Source: Mytilus trossulus | Taxonomy: Eukaryota; Mollusca; Bivalvia; Mytilida; Mytilidae | Assembly (NCBI RefSeq): GCF_036588685.1 | Contig: NC_086374.1 | Coordinates: forward strand, 37,316,886-37,380,885 | DNA: 64,000 bases | Direction: 5' to 3' | In this document: in pieces, positions 10,598 through 19,504 of the stretch | How the letters are laid out: each line of letters starts with the position of its first letter | How positions within the stretch are numbered: the first letter of the stretch is position 1 | Notes under the pieces: model-generated | Seen by the model: only the letters and a program-made list of their open reading frames with translations | Database searches by the model: none | What the model was told of the DNA's origin: nothing | Made by a program: the position numbers and the translations under genes

Positions 10598-10915
10598 TTG
10601 TATTATGTATCTCTAATTCGATGGGATAGATGCGTTCAACATAGTCACCAAATTTTGAATTACTTAGTGAGAGAACATAATCTTTATAGCGGAAAGTAAA
10701 GTTGAAGAATTTTGCTTACTTCTTATTTTTCTTCCTAAATGATAATAAAGGAACAATTCGGCAACAAGAGGGGTACAATTGCTTCCCATAGGAATACCGA
10801 CAGTCTGTTGAAAAGTACGTTCTCCAAACGTAAGGAATTATATGATGTCAATAGAAAAATCAAGCATCTTGATAATGTTAGTTTCAGAGAATAATTATTT
10901 TGAATCCGAGTGATT
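10598..10915 (-). pseudogene. reverse transcriptase fragment (same family as 37687-39528)
   Basis: On the minus strand the translation shows KMLDFSIDII, FGERTFQQTVGIPMGSNCTP and then SNSKFGDYVERIYPIELEI. The blocks GIPMGTNCAP and the aspartate-poor region after it match the RT copies at 37687-39528 and 50290-51109. At least one in-frame stop interrupts it, and the catalytic YxDD region is missing or deleted. The fragment ends abruptly after a TTD motif where the LINE thumb begins. Confidence 0.75.
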
Positions 10916-11410
10916 CTTTACAAAGTGGTGTTGGGTTAACAGGAAGTTGTTCAGTGATATATCTGAAAATGCATCACACGGTATAGCTGACTCATATAAA
11001 CCCTGAAACCAAATTTCAGGAATCTTTTAATGTAGTTCCTGAGAAAGATGCGACGAAAAATATTCATGGGACATACGGACGGACGGACAGACAGAGGTAA
11101 AACAGTAGACCCCACTTTTTTTTTTTAAAGCGGGAGTAAAAAAACCAAACAGCTGTTCATACTCGAAAATACTTGAGACCAAATCTCAAATCTTTTGTCT
11201 GATCCCATAAAGGATACTCAAAATAGGAATACAGATAAAAACTTTAATTCCATTAAAAGAATTTCTGAACAATTTTTCTCTAAGAAATGAAACAACACTT
11301 ATATAGTTTCATGCATACTGCGTTCACTAATCAGTAGTACCCTATAATGACATATGCTGTAATTGCTAAGTAATACAACAAATGTTACTAAATTTCAATA
11401 TAAATGCTCA
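10916..11410. repeat. repeat remnants incl. paralogous block of 7928-8455
   Basis: The stretch 10940-11135 contains 'gacggacggacagacagagg' and a 'aaagcggga' tail, as in a common dispersed repeat. The stretch 11150-11410 aligns by eye with 7928-8455: tactcgaaa..., 'tttctgaacaatttttctcta', 'atttcatgcatactgcgttc' and 'aatgttactaaatttcaatat'. It lacks the SINE present in that copy. No gene is seen. Confidence 0.6.
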
Positions 11411-11605
11411 TTTGTTTGCCATTTTGTTAAATTGTTTCCTTTGTCGTTATTAGTTATGACTAATCCATGGTCATCAATTATAATTCAAAGAATTGATGTA
11501 TCGGAAAACATACCAACACTCGAATACATGTTCACTACAACATGAATATTAGACAAACCCTGTATACTTTTGTTGTATTTGTGTGTCTGTTCTATTCAGT
11601 AATAC

Positions 11606-12387
11606 ACTGGTAAGTACAATCCATTGCACCAACAATTACTTCTTGGTAAGTGCAAACCGTTGCATCAACAATTACTTCTCGGTAATTGCAAACCATTGAA
11701 TTTACAATTACTTCTCGGTAATTGCAAACCATTGAATTTACAATTACTTCTCGGTAATTGCAAAACATTGCATCACCAATTGCTTCTCGGTAGTTGCAAA
11801 CCATTGCATCACCAATTAATTCTTGGTAAGTGCAAACCATTGCATCACCAATTATTTCTCGGTAAGTGCAAACCATTGCATCATAAATTACTTCTCGGTA
11901 AGTGTAAATCATTGCATCATCAATTACTTCTCGGTAAGTGTAAACCATTGCACCACCAATTACTTCTCGGTAAGTGCAAACCATTGCATCAACAATTACT
12001 TCTCGGTAATTGCAAACCATTGAATTTACAATTACTTCTCGGTAATTGCAAATCATTGCATCAGCAATTACTTCTCGGTAATTGCAAACCATTGCATCAA
12101 CAATTACTTCTCAGTAATTGCAAACCATTGCATTACCAATTGCTTCTCAGTAATTGCAAACCATTGCATCACCAATTAATTCTTGGTAAGTGCAAACCAT
12201 TGCATCACCAATTACTTCTTGGTAAGTGCAAACCATTGCATCACCAATTACTTCTCGGTAATTGCAAACCATTGCATCACCAATTGCTTCTCGGTAGTTG
12301 CAAACCATTGCATCACCAATTAATTCTTGGTAAGTGCAAACCATTGCATCATCAATTATTTCTCGGTAAAGCAAACCATTGCATTAC
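11606..12387. repeat. 36-bp tandem satellite, about 22 units
   Basis: The unit reads roughly 'cattgcatcaccaattactt' followed by 'ctcggtaagtgcaaac'. Units differ at a few sites (taagtg / taattg / tagttg; ctcgg / cttgg). The order of variants near 11760-11850 recurs near 12265-12355, 14 units later, which suggests a higher-order repeat of about 504 bp. Because 36 is divisible by three, long open frames occur on both strands (12-residue repeats). I treat them as artefacts. It lies about 1 kb upstream of the exostosin-like gene. Confidence 0.95.
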
Positions 12388-12395
12388 ACGAATTT

Positions 12396-12592
12396 TCCAA
12401 AAAGTGTCAAAAGATTGTTATATCCACCATTTTCTACATTTGAAAATGCCTGTACCAAGTCAGGAATATGACAGTTCTTGTCCATTCGTTTTTGGTGCGT
12501 TTTGATTTTTATATTTTGCCATGTGATTATGGACTTTCCGAATTGATTTTCCTCTAAGTTCAGTATTTTTGTGATTTTACTTTTTACTGTCT
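12396..12592 (+). repeat. dispersed ~170-bp repeat, family B
   Basis: Contains 'atgcctgtaccaagtcagga', 'atatgacagtt', 'tccattcgttt', 'ggactttccg' and the end 'tcagtatttttgtgatttta'. Other copies: 15578-15735, a partial one at 15273-15356, 45988-46155, 54258-54426, and a split one at 55311-55401 plus 56121-56167. All are on the + strand in this window. Probably a SINE-like element; no tRNA boxes were recognised. Confidence 0.8.
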
Positions 12593-12754
12593 AAAGAGCA
12601 ACAAATATTTTAATGATTGATTCATATTATGAAATTAAATTGTCTTATATAAATTTTAGGATGGAGTATAGCAACTATAAAGGTAATTTTGAAATCATTG
12701 TTGTTTGAGATTCAGTATTGGTTTGCCATAGAACGCAAAATGAATTAACTGAGC

Positions 12755-12880
12755 TTTATTAACGCTTTCAAATAATTTCAAGATACATGACAGTAAACTA
12801 ACTGGTCTGTTATGATCAGGTAAAGTCTTGCAATTAGTTCCATCTTTGATGATAGGAACAAGGAGGCCTAGTTTCCGGTT
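12755..12880 (-). pseudogene. LINE reverse transcriptase fragment (N-terminal RT motif)
   Basis: The minus strand reads LVPIIKDGTNCKTLPDHNRPVSLLSCILKLFE in one frame (only parts quoted as motif: the I-P-I-x-K-x-G ... N-R-P-V-S-L-L-S pattern). This is the opening motif of the RT domain in CR1/jockey-type LINEs. Upstream and downstream no further domain can be followed, so it is a short relic. Confidence 0.7.
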
Positions 12881-13327
12881 AATTCTTCAGTACTCGCCCG
12901 TGTTTGGCGATTTTATTGAGTTAACAAATGTTATACGCAATAGATCAATGATTCTTAATAACATTATGGTAAGTAATTAGACAAATTTCATTAACCGTTT
13001 AAGTCTCTATTTTGTTTATATATCTCGAATGTTTTCTTAAACGCGAATATATACCGAATAAAAATCTTTTAAAACTTTTACTCCAAGTGATGCGAGTGAT
13101 CGACTTGAACATGTACTGCTGTGCGAGCTTTGTTCCGATTTAAAAGCATAACCTTGAGTATAGATGAAGGACAACAATAAAAACACCCCCTTTTATAGTG
13201 TTCATTAATTGTTCATATAAATATACAATTTGTTTACTTATCTAAATATTAAGCTCGTATAAGACTAAGTTCTCCCTTATAAACCCCTTTGGAACGAATT
13301 GTCCTTGTATACCCTGTTTTTGAGATT
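12881..13327. other. AT-rich intergenic or 5' region of the exostosin-like gene
   Basis: Nothing is clearly recognisable. It may contain the promoter of the gene that follows; no confident TATA box or initiator can be assigned. Confidence 0.35.
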
Positions 13328-13408
13328 ATGGATTATTTTATCTTTGGAATGGCACTGGTTATCACTTCTATGTTCCCCAGTGTTATTCTACAAATCATCC
13401 CTTTACTG
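13328..13408 (+). other. candidate first coding exon (hydrophobic N-terminus) for the exostosin-like gene
   Basis: An ATG opens 27 codons rich in hydrophobic residues (MDYFIFGMALVITSMF...), ending at a good donor (ctg|gtacgt). An acceptor-like 'ctgtttttgag' precedes it. A signal anchor is expected for a Golgi GT47 enzyme. However, 81 nt ends in phase 0. Joining it to the acceptor at 13501/13502 puts the next exon in a frame that stops after 16 codons, so the join fails as written. Either a one- or two-base difference, an unseen micro-exon, or a different first exon is needed. Confidence 0.35.
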
Positions 13409-13469
13409 GTACGTTAATTTTCAAAGCTTTTTCAAAGTCGTTTAAATTTATGATAAGTCAACGTCTGTA

Positions 13470-14885
13470 TTGGTTGAGTATGTATTTTGTTCTATTCACA
13501 GGTGCATAAAAAATCTGCCAAACCAACAACCGCTGCTGGAAATCATAAGTAAAAAAAGTTCTATACGAAAAATACCTTTAAGTCATCATTCTTTCATCAT
13601 AAGATCGGTTACCAGTGAAACTCCTAAGGAGGTGACAACACGTGTTTCCGATCAAGGACATACGAAAGCTTTCAAATTCTATATTTATGATATACCTGAA
13701 CTTTTAAATACAAATATAACAAATTGTAAATTCGTACAACCGTTTATGTGTGTTGACTTTCAAGATAGAGGTTTTGGCACAGAAATGTTTGTAGATGGTT
13801 TTAATGAGGAGATATCATTCCGAACCACAAGTCAGTTTAGTATAGAGATGATTATCCATAATAAACTAAAGACTAACAGGCTACGGACGTATAATCCAGA
13901 TGAAGCGGATTTTTTTTACGTGCCAGCTTATTTTGGATTACTAGAATTGTGCTATGAAGAATCTACACGTAGAAAGTTTCAAGTTCTTCGAGAACTTATG
14001 ACCAAGAATGTTTACTTCCGTAGTGGAAAACCTCATATATCAACACTTGGCTTATTGTATGTTTGGATGCCTCCCGACTTAAATCTAGGGGGCCATTTTG
14101 AAAGAAATGGTAAGCAAATGTTGACATTTTTAACTTATGAATCAGTGCAAACTAAATCGACAGATTCTCTGTCCGAAATAGTTATTCCTTATCCTTCATA
14201 TGGACATTTTTTACATACAAGGGAAAGAACTCTTTATACTAATCCTTTACAATCTAGAAACATATTCATTTTGATACCAATTGGAAAAAATTATTATGAG
14301 CATTCTAGACGTTATGATCTTTTAAGAGACGTGACCACGGTTACAGATGCATCTTACGACTACTTTATGGAAGAAAACATCAATAAAACATTTGAGTGCG
14401 TGCAATATATTACAGGAGAGTGTCCCCAAGTTGTTACCCAATACGTCATACAGTGGATGCAACATTCGGTGTTTTGTCTACAACCACGTGGGGACACAGA
14501 CTCCAGAAAATCGTTCTATGATTCAGTGATGAGTGGATGTATTCCTGTAATTATTCCAAAATCAACCAATCCGTATGCGTTTCAAGATTTCATAGACTAT
14601 GAAAAGTTTTCGATAATTTTACCGTTCAGTTATTTAGACCTCGGTAATGAAAGTATTAATGATATATTGGCTGATATTCCAAGGTACAAGGTTGTAAGTC
14701 TTCATTCCAACGTCAGGAAAATAGCACAATATTTACAGTATTCAATATCTGACAATGAAGAGGTAAATGAAGAAAGTGATGCTCTGCAACTTATTTTCAT
14801 GGCATTGTCTGATCGCTTTGAAATTCCGTATGATAAAGAACGCCTCTATAACCTACACACTAATCATGATAATAATTATGACTAA
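13470..14885 (+). CDS. exostosin-family (GT47) glycosyltransferase-like protein
   Basis: The 471-codon frame ends with TAA at 14883-14885. The exostosin domain starts near residue 67 with AFKFYIYDIPELL. It continues through a DEADFFYVPAYFG block (about 145-157) and ends with the family's C-terminal signature LQPRGDTDSRKSFYDSVMSG (337-356) followed by CIPVIIP, where nucleotide-sugar binding is expected. GT47 proteins are type II Golgi enzymes that transfer sugars to glycans; the substrate cannot be read from sequence. The ATG at 13470 lies upstream of a strong acceptor (ttctattcacag, ending 13501). The mature transcript may therefore start in an upstream exon, and the true coding start is unknown. 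No membrane anchor lies within this frame; 13328-13408 could supply one, but the phase does not fit. AATAAA at 14893-14898 is a likely polyadenylation signal. Confidence 0.85.
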   Translation: MVEYVFCSIHRCIKNLPNQQPLLEIISKKSSIRKIPLSHHSFIIRSVTSETPKEVTTRVSDQGHTKAFKFYIYDIPELLNTNITNCKFVQPFMCVDFQDRGFGTEMFVDGFNEEISFRTTSQFSIEMIIHNKLKTNRLRTYNPDEADFFYVPAYFGLLELCYEESTRRKFQVLRELMTKNVYFRSGKPHISTLGLLYVWMPPDLNLGGHFERNGKQMLTFLTYESVQTKSTDSLSEIVIPYPSYGHFLHTRERTLYTNPLQSRNIFILIPIGKNYYEHSRRYDLLRDVTTVTDASYDYFMEENINKTFECVQYITGECPQVVTQYVIQWMQHSVFCLQPRGDTDSRKSFYDSVMSGCIPVIIPKSTNPYAFQDFIDYEKFSIILPFSYLDLGNESINDILADIPRYKVVSLHSNVRKIAQYLQYSISDNEEVNEESDALQLIFMALSDRFEIPYDKERLYNLHTNHDNNYD

Positions 14886-14892
14886 TTTAGTT

Positions 14893-14898
14893 AATAAA
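14893..14898 (+). terminator. polyadenylation signal AATAAA of the exostosin-like gene
   Basis: Canonical hexamer eight bases after the stop codon. A second AATAAA lies near 15028 (catcaataaaacatg) and could serve instead. Confidence 0.45.
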
Positions 14899-15050
14899 TA
14901 TTTTACGGATGTGTTAACTGCTTCGACGATATATGATAAATATTGTCATAAACTTTACCTCAATGATAGTAAAATATGACTGTATACGTAGTAGACCTAC
15001 ATATAAGTTGATGAACATTTCGACATCAATAAAACATGAAGGACTTACAG

Positions 15051-15662
15051 TTGTTAATTAACTTCTATGTCATGTGGTCCCTTGTGAGTTTTGTCATAGC
15101 CAATCACATCTTCTTATTGTTATATTTACAAGATAGCTTGTATAACGGAGTAGCAGCTCCATAAGGTAAAGAAGTCGGTGTTAATATGAATAATCGTTTA
15201 TTTTTCACTCAAATACATAAACTGTTAGTACAAGTGAGATGTTTAGCTAGCTATAAAACCAGGTTCAATCCACCATTTTCTATAGAATATGCCTGTACGA
15301 AGTCAGGAATATGACAGTTGTAATCCATTCGTTTGATGCGTTTAGACTTTTGACTTTTGATAATTAACTTCTATGTCATGTGGTCCCTTGTGAGTTCTAT
15401 CATAGCCAATCACATCTTCTTATTGTTATATTTACAAGCTAGCTTGTATAACGGAGTAGCAGCTCCATAAGGTAAAGAAGTCGGTGTTAATATGAATAAT
15501 CGTTTATTTTTCACTAAAATACATAAACTGTTAGTACAAGTGAGAGGTTTAGCTAGCTATAAAACCAGGTTCAATCCACCATTTTCTACATTAATAGAAT
15601 ATGCCTGTACGAAGTCAGGAATATGACAGTTGTTATCCATTCGTTTGATACGTTTAGACTTT
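15051..15662 (+). repeat. 306-bp tandem duplication, two copies
   Basis: 15051-15356 and 15357-15662 are nearly identical by eye, with a handful of substitutions and one short indel (the second copy has an extra 'cattaa'). Each copy ends inside a family B repeat. Only the second copy runs on into the complete repeat, so the duplication happened after the repeat inserted. Confidence 0.9.
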
Positions 15663-15735
15663 TGATTTTGCCTTTTGATTTTGGACTTTCCTTTTTGAAT
15701 TTCCTCGGAGTTCAGTATTTTTGTGTTTTTACTTT
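15578..15735 (+). repeat. dispersed repeat, family B
   Basis: Full copy with 'cctgtacgaagtcaggaata', 'atccattcgtttgat', 'ggactttcctttttgaattt' and 'cagtatttttgtg'. The truncated twin at 15273-15356 arose by the 306-bp duplication. Confidence 0.75.
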
Positions 15736-15949
15736 TTTTTAGTAGCATTTTACGTACTAGTACAAGACTATCAATGGCAACGGTATATACATGTCCTGAC
15801 AGACAGAGCGTATTATAACAAACAAACACGTATGGTTGCCTGTGATGGCTTACATCCACTTCATTTGGACTTCGGTGGATAGTTGTCTAATCAATCATAC
15901 CAGATCTCATTAGTTTTAGGTATTTACAAAATCGAGAAAATATTTGACG

Positions 15950-16820
15950 AACAAGACATATCAAGAGTAGCAATAACTTATATGAACAAATAAGACATAT
16001 AAAAAAAATGAGAAATGTTTTGATAGACTTGGCATATCAAGAGACACAAACACCACGTACTGACAAACAGGACATATCAAGAGTAACGATATATTGACAA
16101 ACAAGACATATCAAGAGATACAAACACCACGTACTGACAAACAGGACATATTAAGAGTAACGATATATATATATATATATATAGACAAACATGACTTATC
16201 AAGAGACACAAACAGGACATATCAAGAGAAACGATATATAGACAATCAAAAAATATCAAAAGTACTGTAGAACATGTCCCATTAAACAAGCCAGGTCAAG
16301 AGTAACGAGATCATGTAGTGAAAAGCAGGACATATGAAATAACGAGAACATGTACTTTCAAACATGACATATCATACAAGAGTGACAAGAATACATCTTG
16401 ACAAACAAGGCATATCAACAGTAACGAGAACGTGACATTTTAAGAGTAACGAGAACAGAGACGGAAAAATAGGAGATACCAATAGTAACGAGAACATAGA
16501 CGAACAAAAGGACAAATTTTGAAAACAAGAAAAATATACTCCCAAACATGACATATCAAGAGTGACGGAGCATGTACTGATAATCAAGACACATCAAGAG
16601 TGACGAGAAAATATACTGACAATCAGTACAAATCAAGAGTAACGGGAACATATACTGGCAAACTGGACAACACAAGAGTAACGAGAACATGTACTGACAA
16701 AATGGACATATCAAGACCTACGGTAACATTTATTGACAAAAATAATTTATCGCGAGTTACGGGAAAATGTATGGTCAAAGAAGACATGAAGAGTAAGGAT
16801 ACATTACTTTGACATTGTAC
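15950..16820. repeat. degenerate minisatellite, unit about 40 bp
   Basis: A recurring phrase is 'gacatatcaagagtaacgag' followed by 'aacatgtactgacaaacagg'. Spacing is irregular and the copies are strongly mutated, especially after 16380. An (AT)n run sits at 16161-16183. Open frames on both strands (16077-16289, 16372-16587, 16600-16865) are translations of this array. Confidence 0.8.
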
Positions 16821-18028
16821 TGACGAACAGGACTGTTTATGAGTGTATGTTTGAGAACCATGCAAAGATATGGTATCATTTTAGAAAATGAATAATAAAG
16901 AACATGCCCATTTATCAGTCTATCATTTAAGCAGGCAAAGAATAACAATAAATTGCATAAGTTTAGTTAAGTAAAATGTACCTTGCTATATATAAGGGTG
17001 TACATTTGATTTGTGGGACAAAAAAAATACCAGTTCAATCGGAACAGGGGCGTTCAATCCGATGGTTGATGATGGGCGAGTACATGTACCATGCTCTCTG
17101 TATTTGAAAGAACTCTTGCAACAAATTGTAAGGGTCATTAGATGGCAAGACCATAGCCCGAGAAAGTACAGAAAAAGGCCATCGGACGACCAAGCAATAT
17201 CGGACTTGCAGAAGACCAGTGCATGTACATTATATTAAAAAAAGTATTATTTCCAATGGGATAACTATTCATTAGAGTTCAAATAAGATATAAGTAGTTG
17301 TAGCAACCGTACGATCTTCAACAACGGGAAAAATCATACCCTAAAATGCTTATAGTCGGTTATACATCTAGATATACATCCCTTTTCCCAGTCGATCCGT
17401 TATGTAAATTCTACATTTTGTATTAATTGATAATTTGTACTCGTCCTGAGCATTATTATCATACCGAGTGCAAATAAAATTAGCATTACAGACAGTGTAT
17501 TCAGTTCTTCTCTTTATACTACAGCTTGTATCTATTCAGACGGTGCAAGTCAAAGTAGCATAGTTGCAGTGTAACTTAATCTTCACATTACATCATGTCA
17601 AAAAGGTATGAGATCCGACTGATCACTGGATATGGATTTTTTATTATTAATTTTTTCATGGTCTTGGTTGTCTTTTCTTTCTTTGACGCTTTGTTTTCAA
17701 GTTATGACATCTTGATACATGTATCTAATATAAAAAAAAAATCGTATAATATTGAAATTTGAATCTTGAAAATCAAACAAAGAATTGATTCTCGTTCCTT
17801 GAATATAGAATTTAAACTTCAGCTTTAGAAGCTGGAGTCATTCAGCGGCTCTTGTCATAAAAGAAGTTACGACTAACGTTTTTTTTCGATGAGTTCATTG
17901 TCCATTTGTAGTATATTTTTCAAACAAAAAAATCTATTTTGCGACCACAGAGATGTAAATAAATCCTTAAAAAAAGGTCAATTTTGTGTTTTAATATACC
18001 GGTATATGTTGAATATTTATTTTTCGGC
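16821..18028. other. no gene seen
   Basis: AT-rich sequence. A 75-codon frame at 17011-17238 (with PRKYRKRPSDDQAISDLQKT) has more balanced composition than its surroundings. It could be a remnant of a mobile-element protein, but I cannot assign it. The rest holds poly-A/T runs and nothing I recognise. Confidence 0.35.
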
Positions 18029-18484
18029 GAAATTTATGCTTATGCACAATAAAGATCTATATGTATATGGATTACTTATTTTAAGAGATTTATTTTATAT
18101 GTTTATTCTTTGTCTAAAAGACATGTGTGGTGTTGCTTTAAATCTAATTTTATTTTCCCATTAAATTTAGAAACTTTAATTTTTCAGTATCTTGTTCTTG
18201 TTTACTATCATTATTGTCATTGTAGCTATTGTGTTATTTAGCTTCTTTTTAGCTTAGAAATTTATGCTTATGCACAATAAAGATCTATATGTATATGGAT
18301 TACTTATTTTAAGAGATGTATTTTATATGTTTATTCTTTGTCTAAAAGACATGTGTGGTGTTGCTTTAAATCTAATTTTATTTTCCCATTAAATTTAGAA
18401 ACTTTAATTTTTCAGTATCTTGTTCTTGTTTACTATCATTATTGTCATTGTAGCTATTGTGTTATTAAGCTTCTTTTTAGCTTA
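18029..18484 (+). repeat. 228-bp tandem duplication, two nearly identical copies
   Basis: 18029-18256 and 18257-18484 differ at only a few positions by eye (for example agatttatt vs agatgtatt, and ttatttagc vs ttattaagc). Each copy contains 'caataaagatctatatg' and 'ctaaaagacatgtgtggtg'. The low divergence indicates a recent event. No coding support. Confidence 0.9.
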
Positions 18485-18666
18485 AAACTGCAATAAAACA
18501 AATCAAACTGAATAAAATATATGTTGTTGTTTTGTGCTTTTTTCCAAATCATTATGGATGGCTTCAATTGTACAAGATGTACAACAGAACTGAATTTTAA
18601 CCTTATTAATAAATAAAAAACACAATCCGAAAAAAATGGAAACTGCGATTTTCATCTATACAGATA

Positions 18667-18672
18667 TTTATT
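18667..18672 (-). terminator. polyadenylation signal (AATAAA on minus strand)
   Basis: TTTATT on the plus strand, 20 bp beyond the stop codon of the minus-strand gene at 18692-19429. It is well placed for a short 3' UTR. Confidence 0.55.
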
Positions 18673-18691
18673 CCAAAATCACTTTTTAAAA

Positions 18692-19429
18692 CTAACCGAG
18701 GTTATTCCAATTGACCTTCTTTTTCCATTTGTTAATTAATTGTTTAGTGACTTCCTCCCTATCGTTAGGTTTTCTTTTCTTTTTCTTTACCTTTATCTTT
18801 ATCACGTGCCCTTCACTTTCGTATTTTTTTATTTGCTTATCCACATTCTTTAAATAAGCTTTCAATCCTTTGTCCACTACTTCGGCTTTCCGTAGAATTA
18901 CATTTTCTGTCTTTTTTTCCTTTTGAAAATATTCCCTTAACTCGCGTTTCCATGTTTTGTTAATTCTTTGCTTTGCCTCCACAAGTCGTTTATCTATTTG
19001 ACCTTGATAATGTTTTACACCTTTCTTTGATTCCCAAAGCTGAATCTCTCGTCTTTTAACTTTTGGTTTATATGTATAATAATCATTTATTGGTGTTGGA
19101 CAATGCTTCGCATACACGTTTGCCACGTCATCTAAATTTAACTGTCTTTCTAACAATTGTCTGACTAGAAATGCATTTCCATATGCTGTATCATACCGAA
19201 ACGTTGATTTCCTCTTCTCGCTGTCATGTTTTTGAACGCCCTTTCCTAAAACTGCTGGAAGTTTTACTTTATTAGGCTCTGGAGAAGATCCACTAGCCCT
19301 GCTATTATTAAGTTCGCGTTTCTCTAGCTCTGGTAGGTATTTAGTAAAGTAAGTCGGATTCCTTATAATCCTGCATGGTATTTTCAGAACAGGTAGATAC
19401 TGTGGATCCTCCTTTGACATTCTTGTCAC
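18692..19429 (-). CDS. uncharacterised lysine-rich protein, apparently intronless
   Basis: A 245-codon frame runs from ATG at 19429 to TAG at 18692-18694; a second ATG three codons in is an alternative start. The N-terminal third is mixed, with proline-rich pieces (KVKLPAVLGKG). A middle block reads FRYDTAYGNAFLVRQLLERQ, then a CPTPINDYYTYKPKVKRRE segment. The C-terminal half (about 130-245) is charged, with K/E-rich helix-like stretches and a KIKVKKKKRKPNDREE basic run that could act as a nuclear signal. No signal peptide or TM segment is seen. Complexity is high and codons are not repeat-like, so I take it as a real gene, but the family is not recognised. It is divergent from calaxin. A TGACGTCA site lies 68 bp upstream, and a polyadenylation signal follows at 18667-18672. 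An upstream non-coding exon cannot be excluded. Confidence 0.75.
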   Translation of the reverse strand: MTRMSKEDPQYLPVLKIPCRIIRNPTYFTKYLPELEKRELNNSRASGSSPEPNKVKLPAVLGKGVQKHDSEKRKSTFRYDTAYGNAFLVRQLLERQLNLDDVANVYAKHCPTPINDYYTYKPKVKRREIQLWESKKGVKHYQGQIDKRLVEAKQRINKTWKRELREYFQKEKKTENVILRKAEVVDKGLKAYLKNVDKQIKKYESEGHVIKIKVKKKKRKPNDREEVTKQLINKWKKKVNWNNLG

Positions 19430-19496
19430 ATCATCGTGTATACTTCTGTCATTCCATGTGCAACTGTTTCCAACGTATGTACCGTAGTAACTATTA

Positions 19497-19504
19497 TGAC
19501 GTCA
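19497..19504. promoter_or_regulatory. palindromic CRE (TGACGTCA) upstream of the lysine-rich gene
   Basis: A full eight-base CREB/ATF site lies 68 bp upstream of the start codon at 19429. Its position fits a proximal promoter element. Chance occurrence of any given 8-mer is possible, so the functional claim is tentative. Confidence 0.4.

Noticed and set aside
11606-12387. CRISPR-like array
   Set aside because: Units are contiguous without unique spacers, in an animal genome; it is a satellite.
11592-12505. Long open frames on both strands (293 and 166 codons)
   Set aside because: They are translations of the 36-bp satellite; a period divisible by three keeps frames open on both strands.
12648-12683. 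Mini-exon (ATGGAGTATAGCAACTATAAAG) upstream of the exostosin-like gene
   Set aside because: Has acceptor and donor, but leaves one base, which does not put 13502 in the catalytic frame.
17011-17238. 75-codon frame possibly from a transposon protein
   Set aside because: Composition is suggestive, but no motif could be named; left as part of a gene-free stretch.
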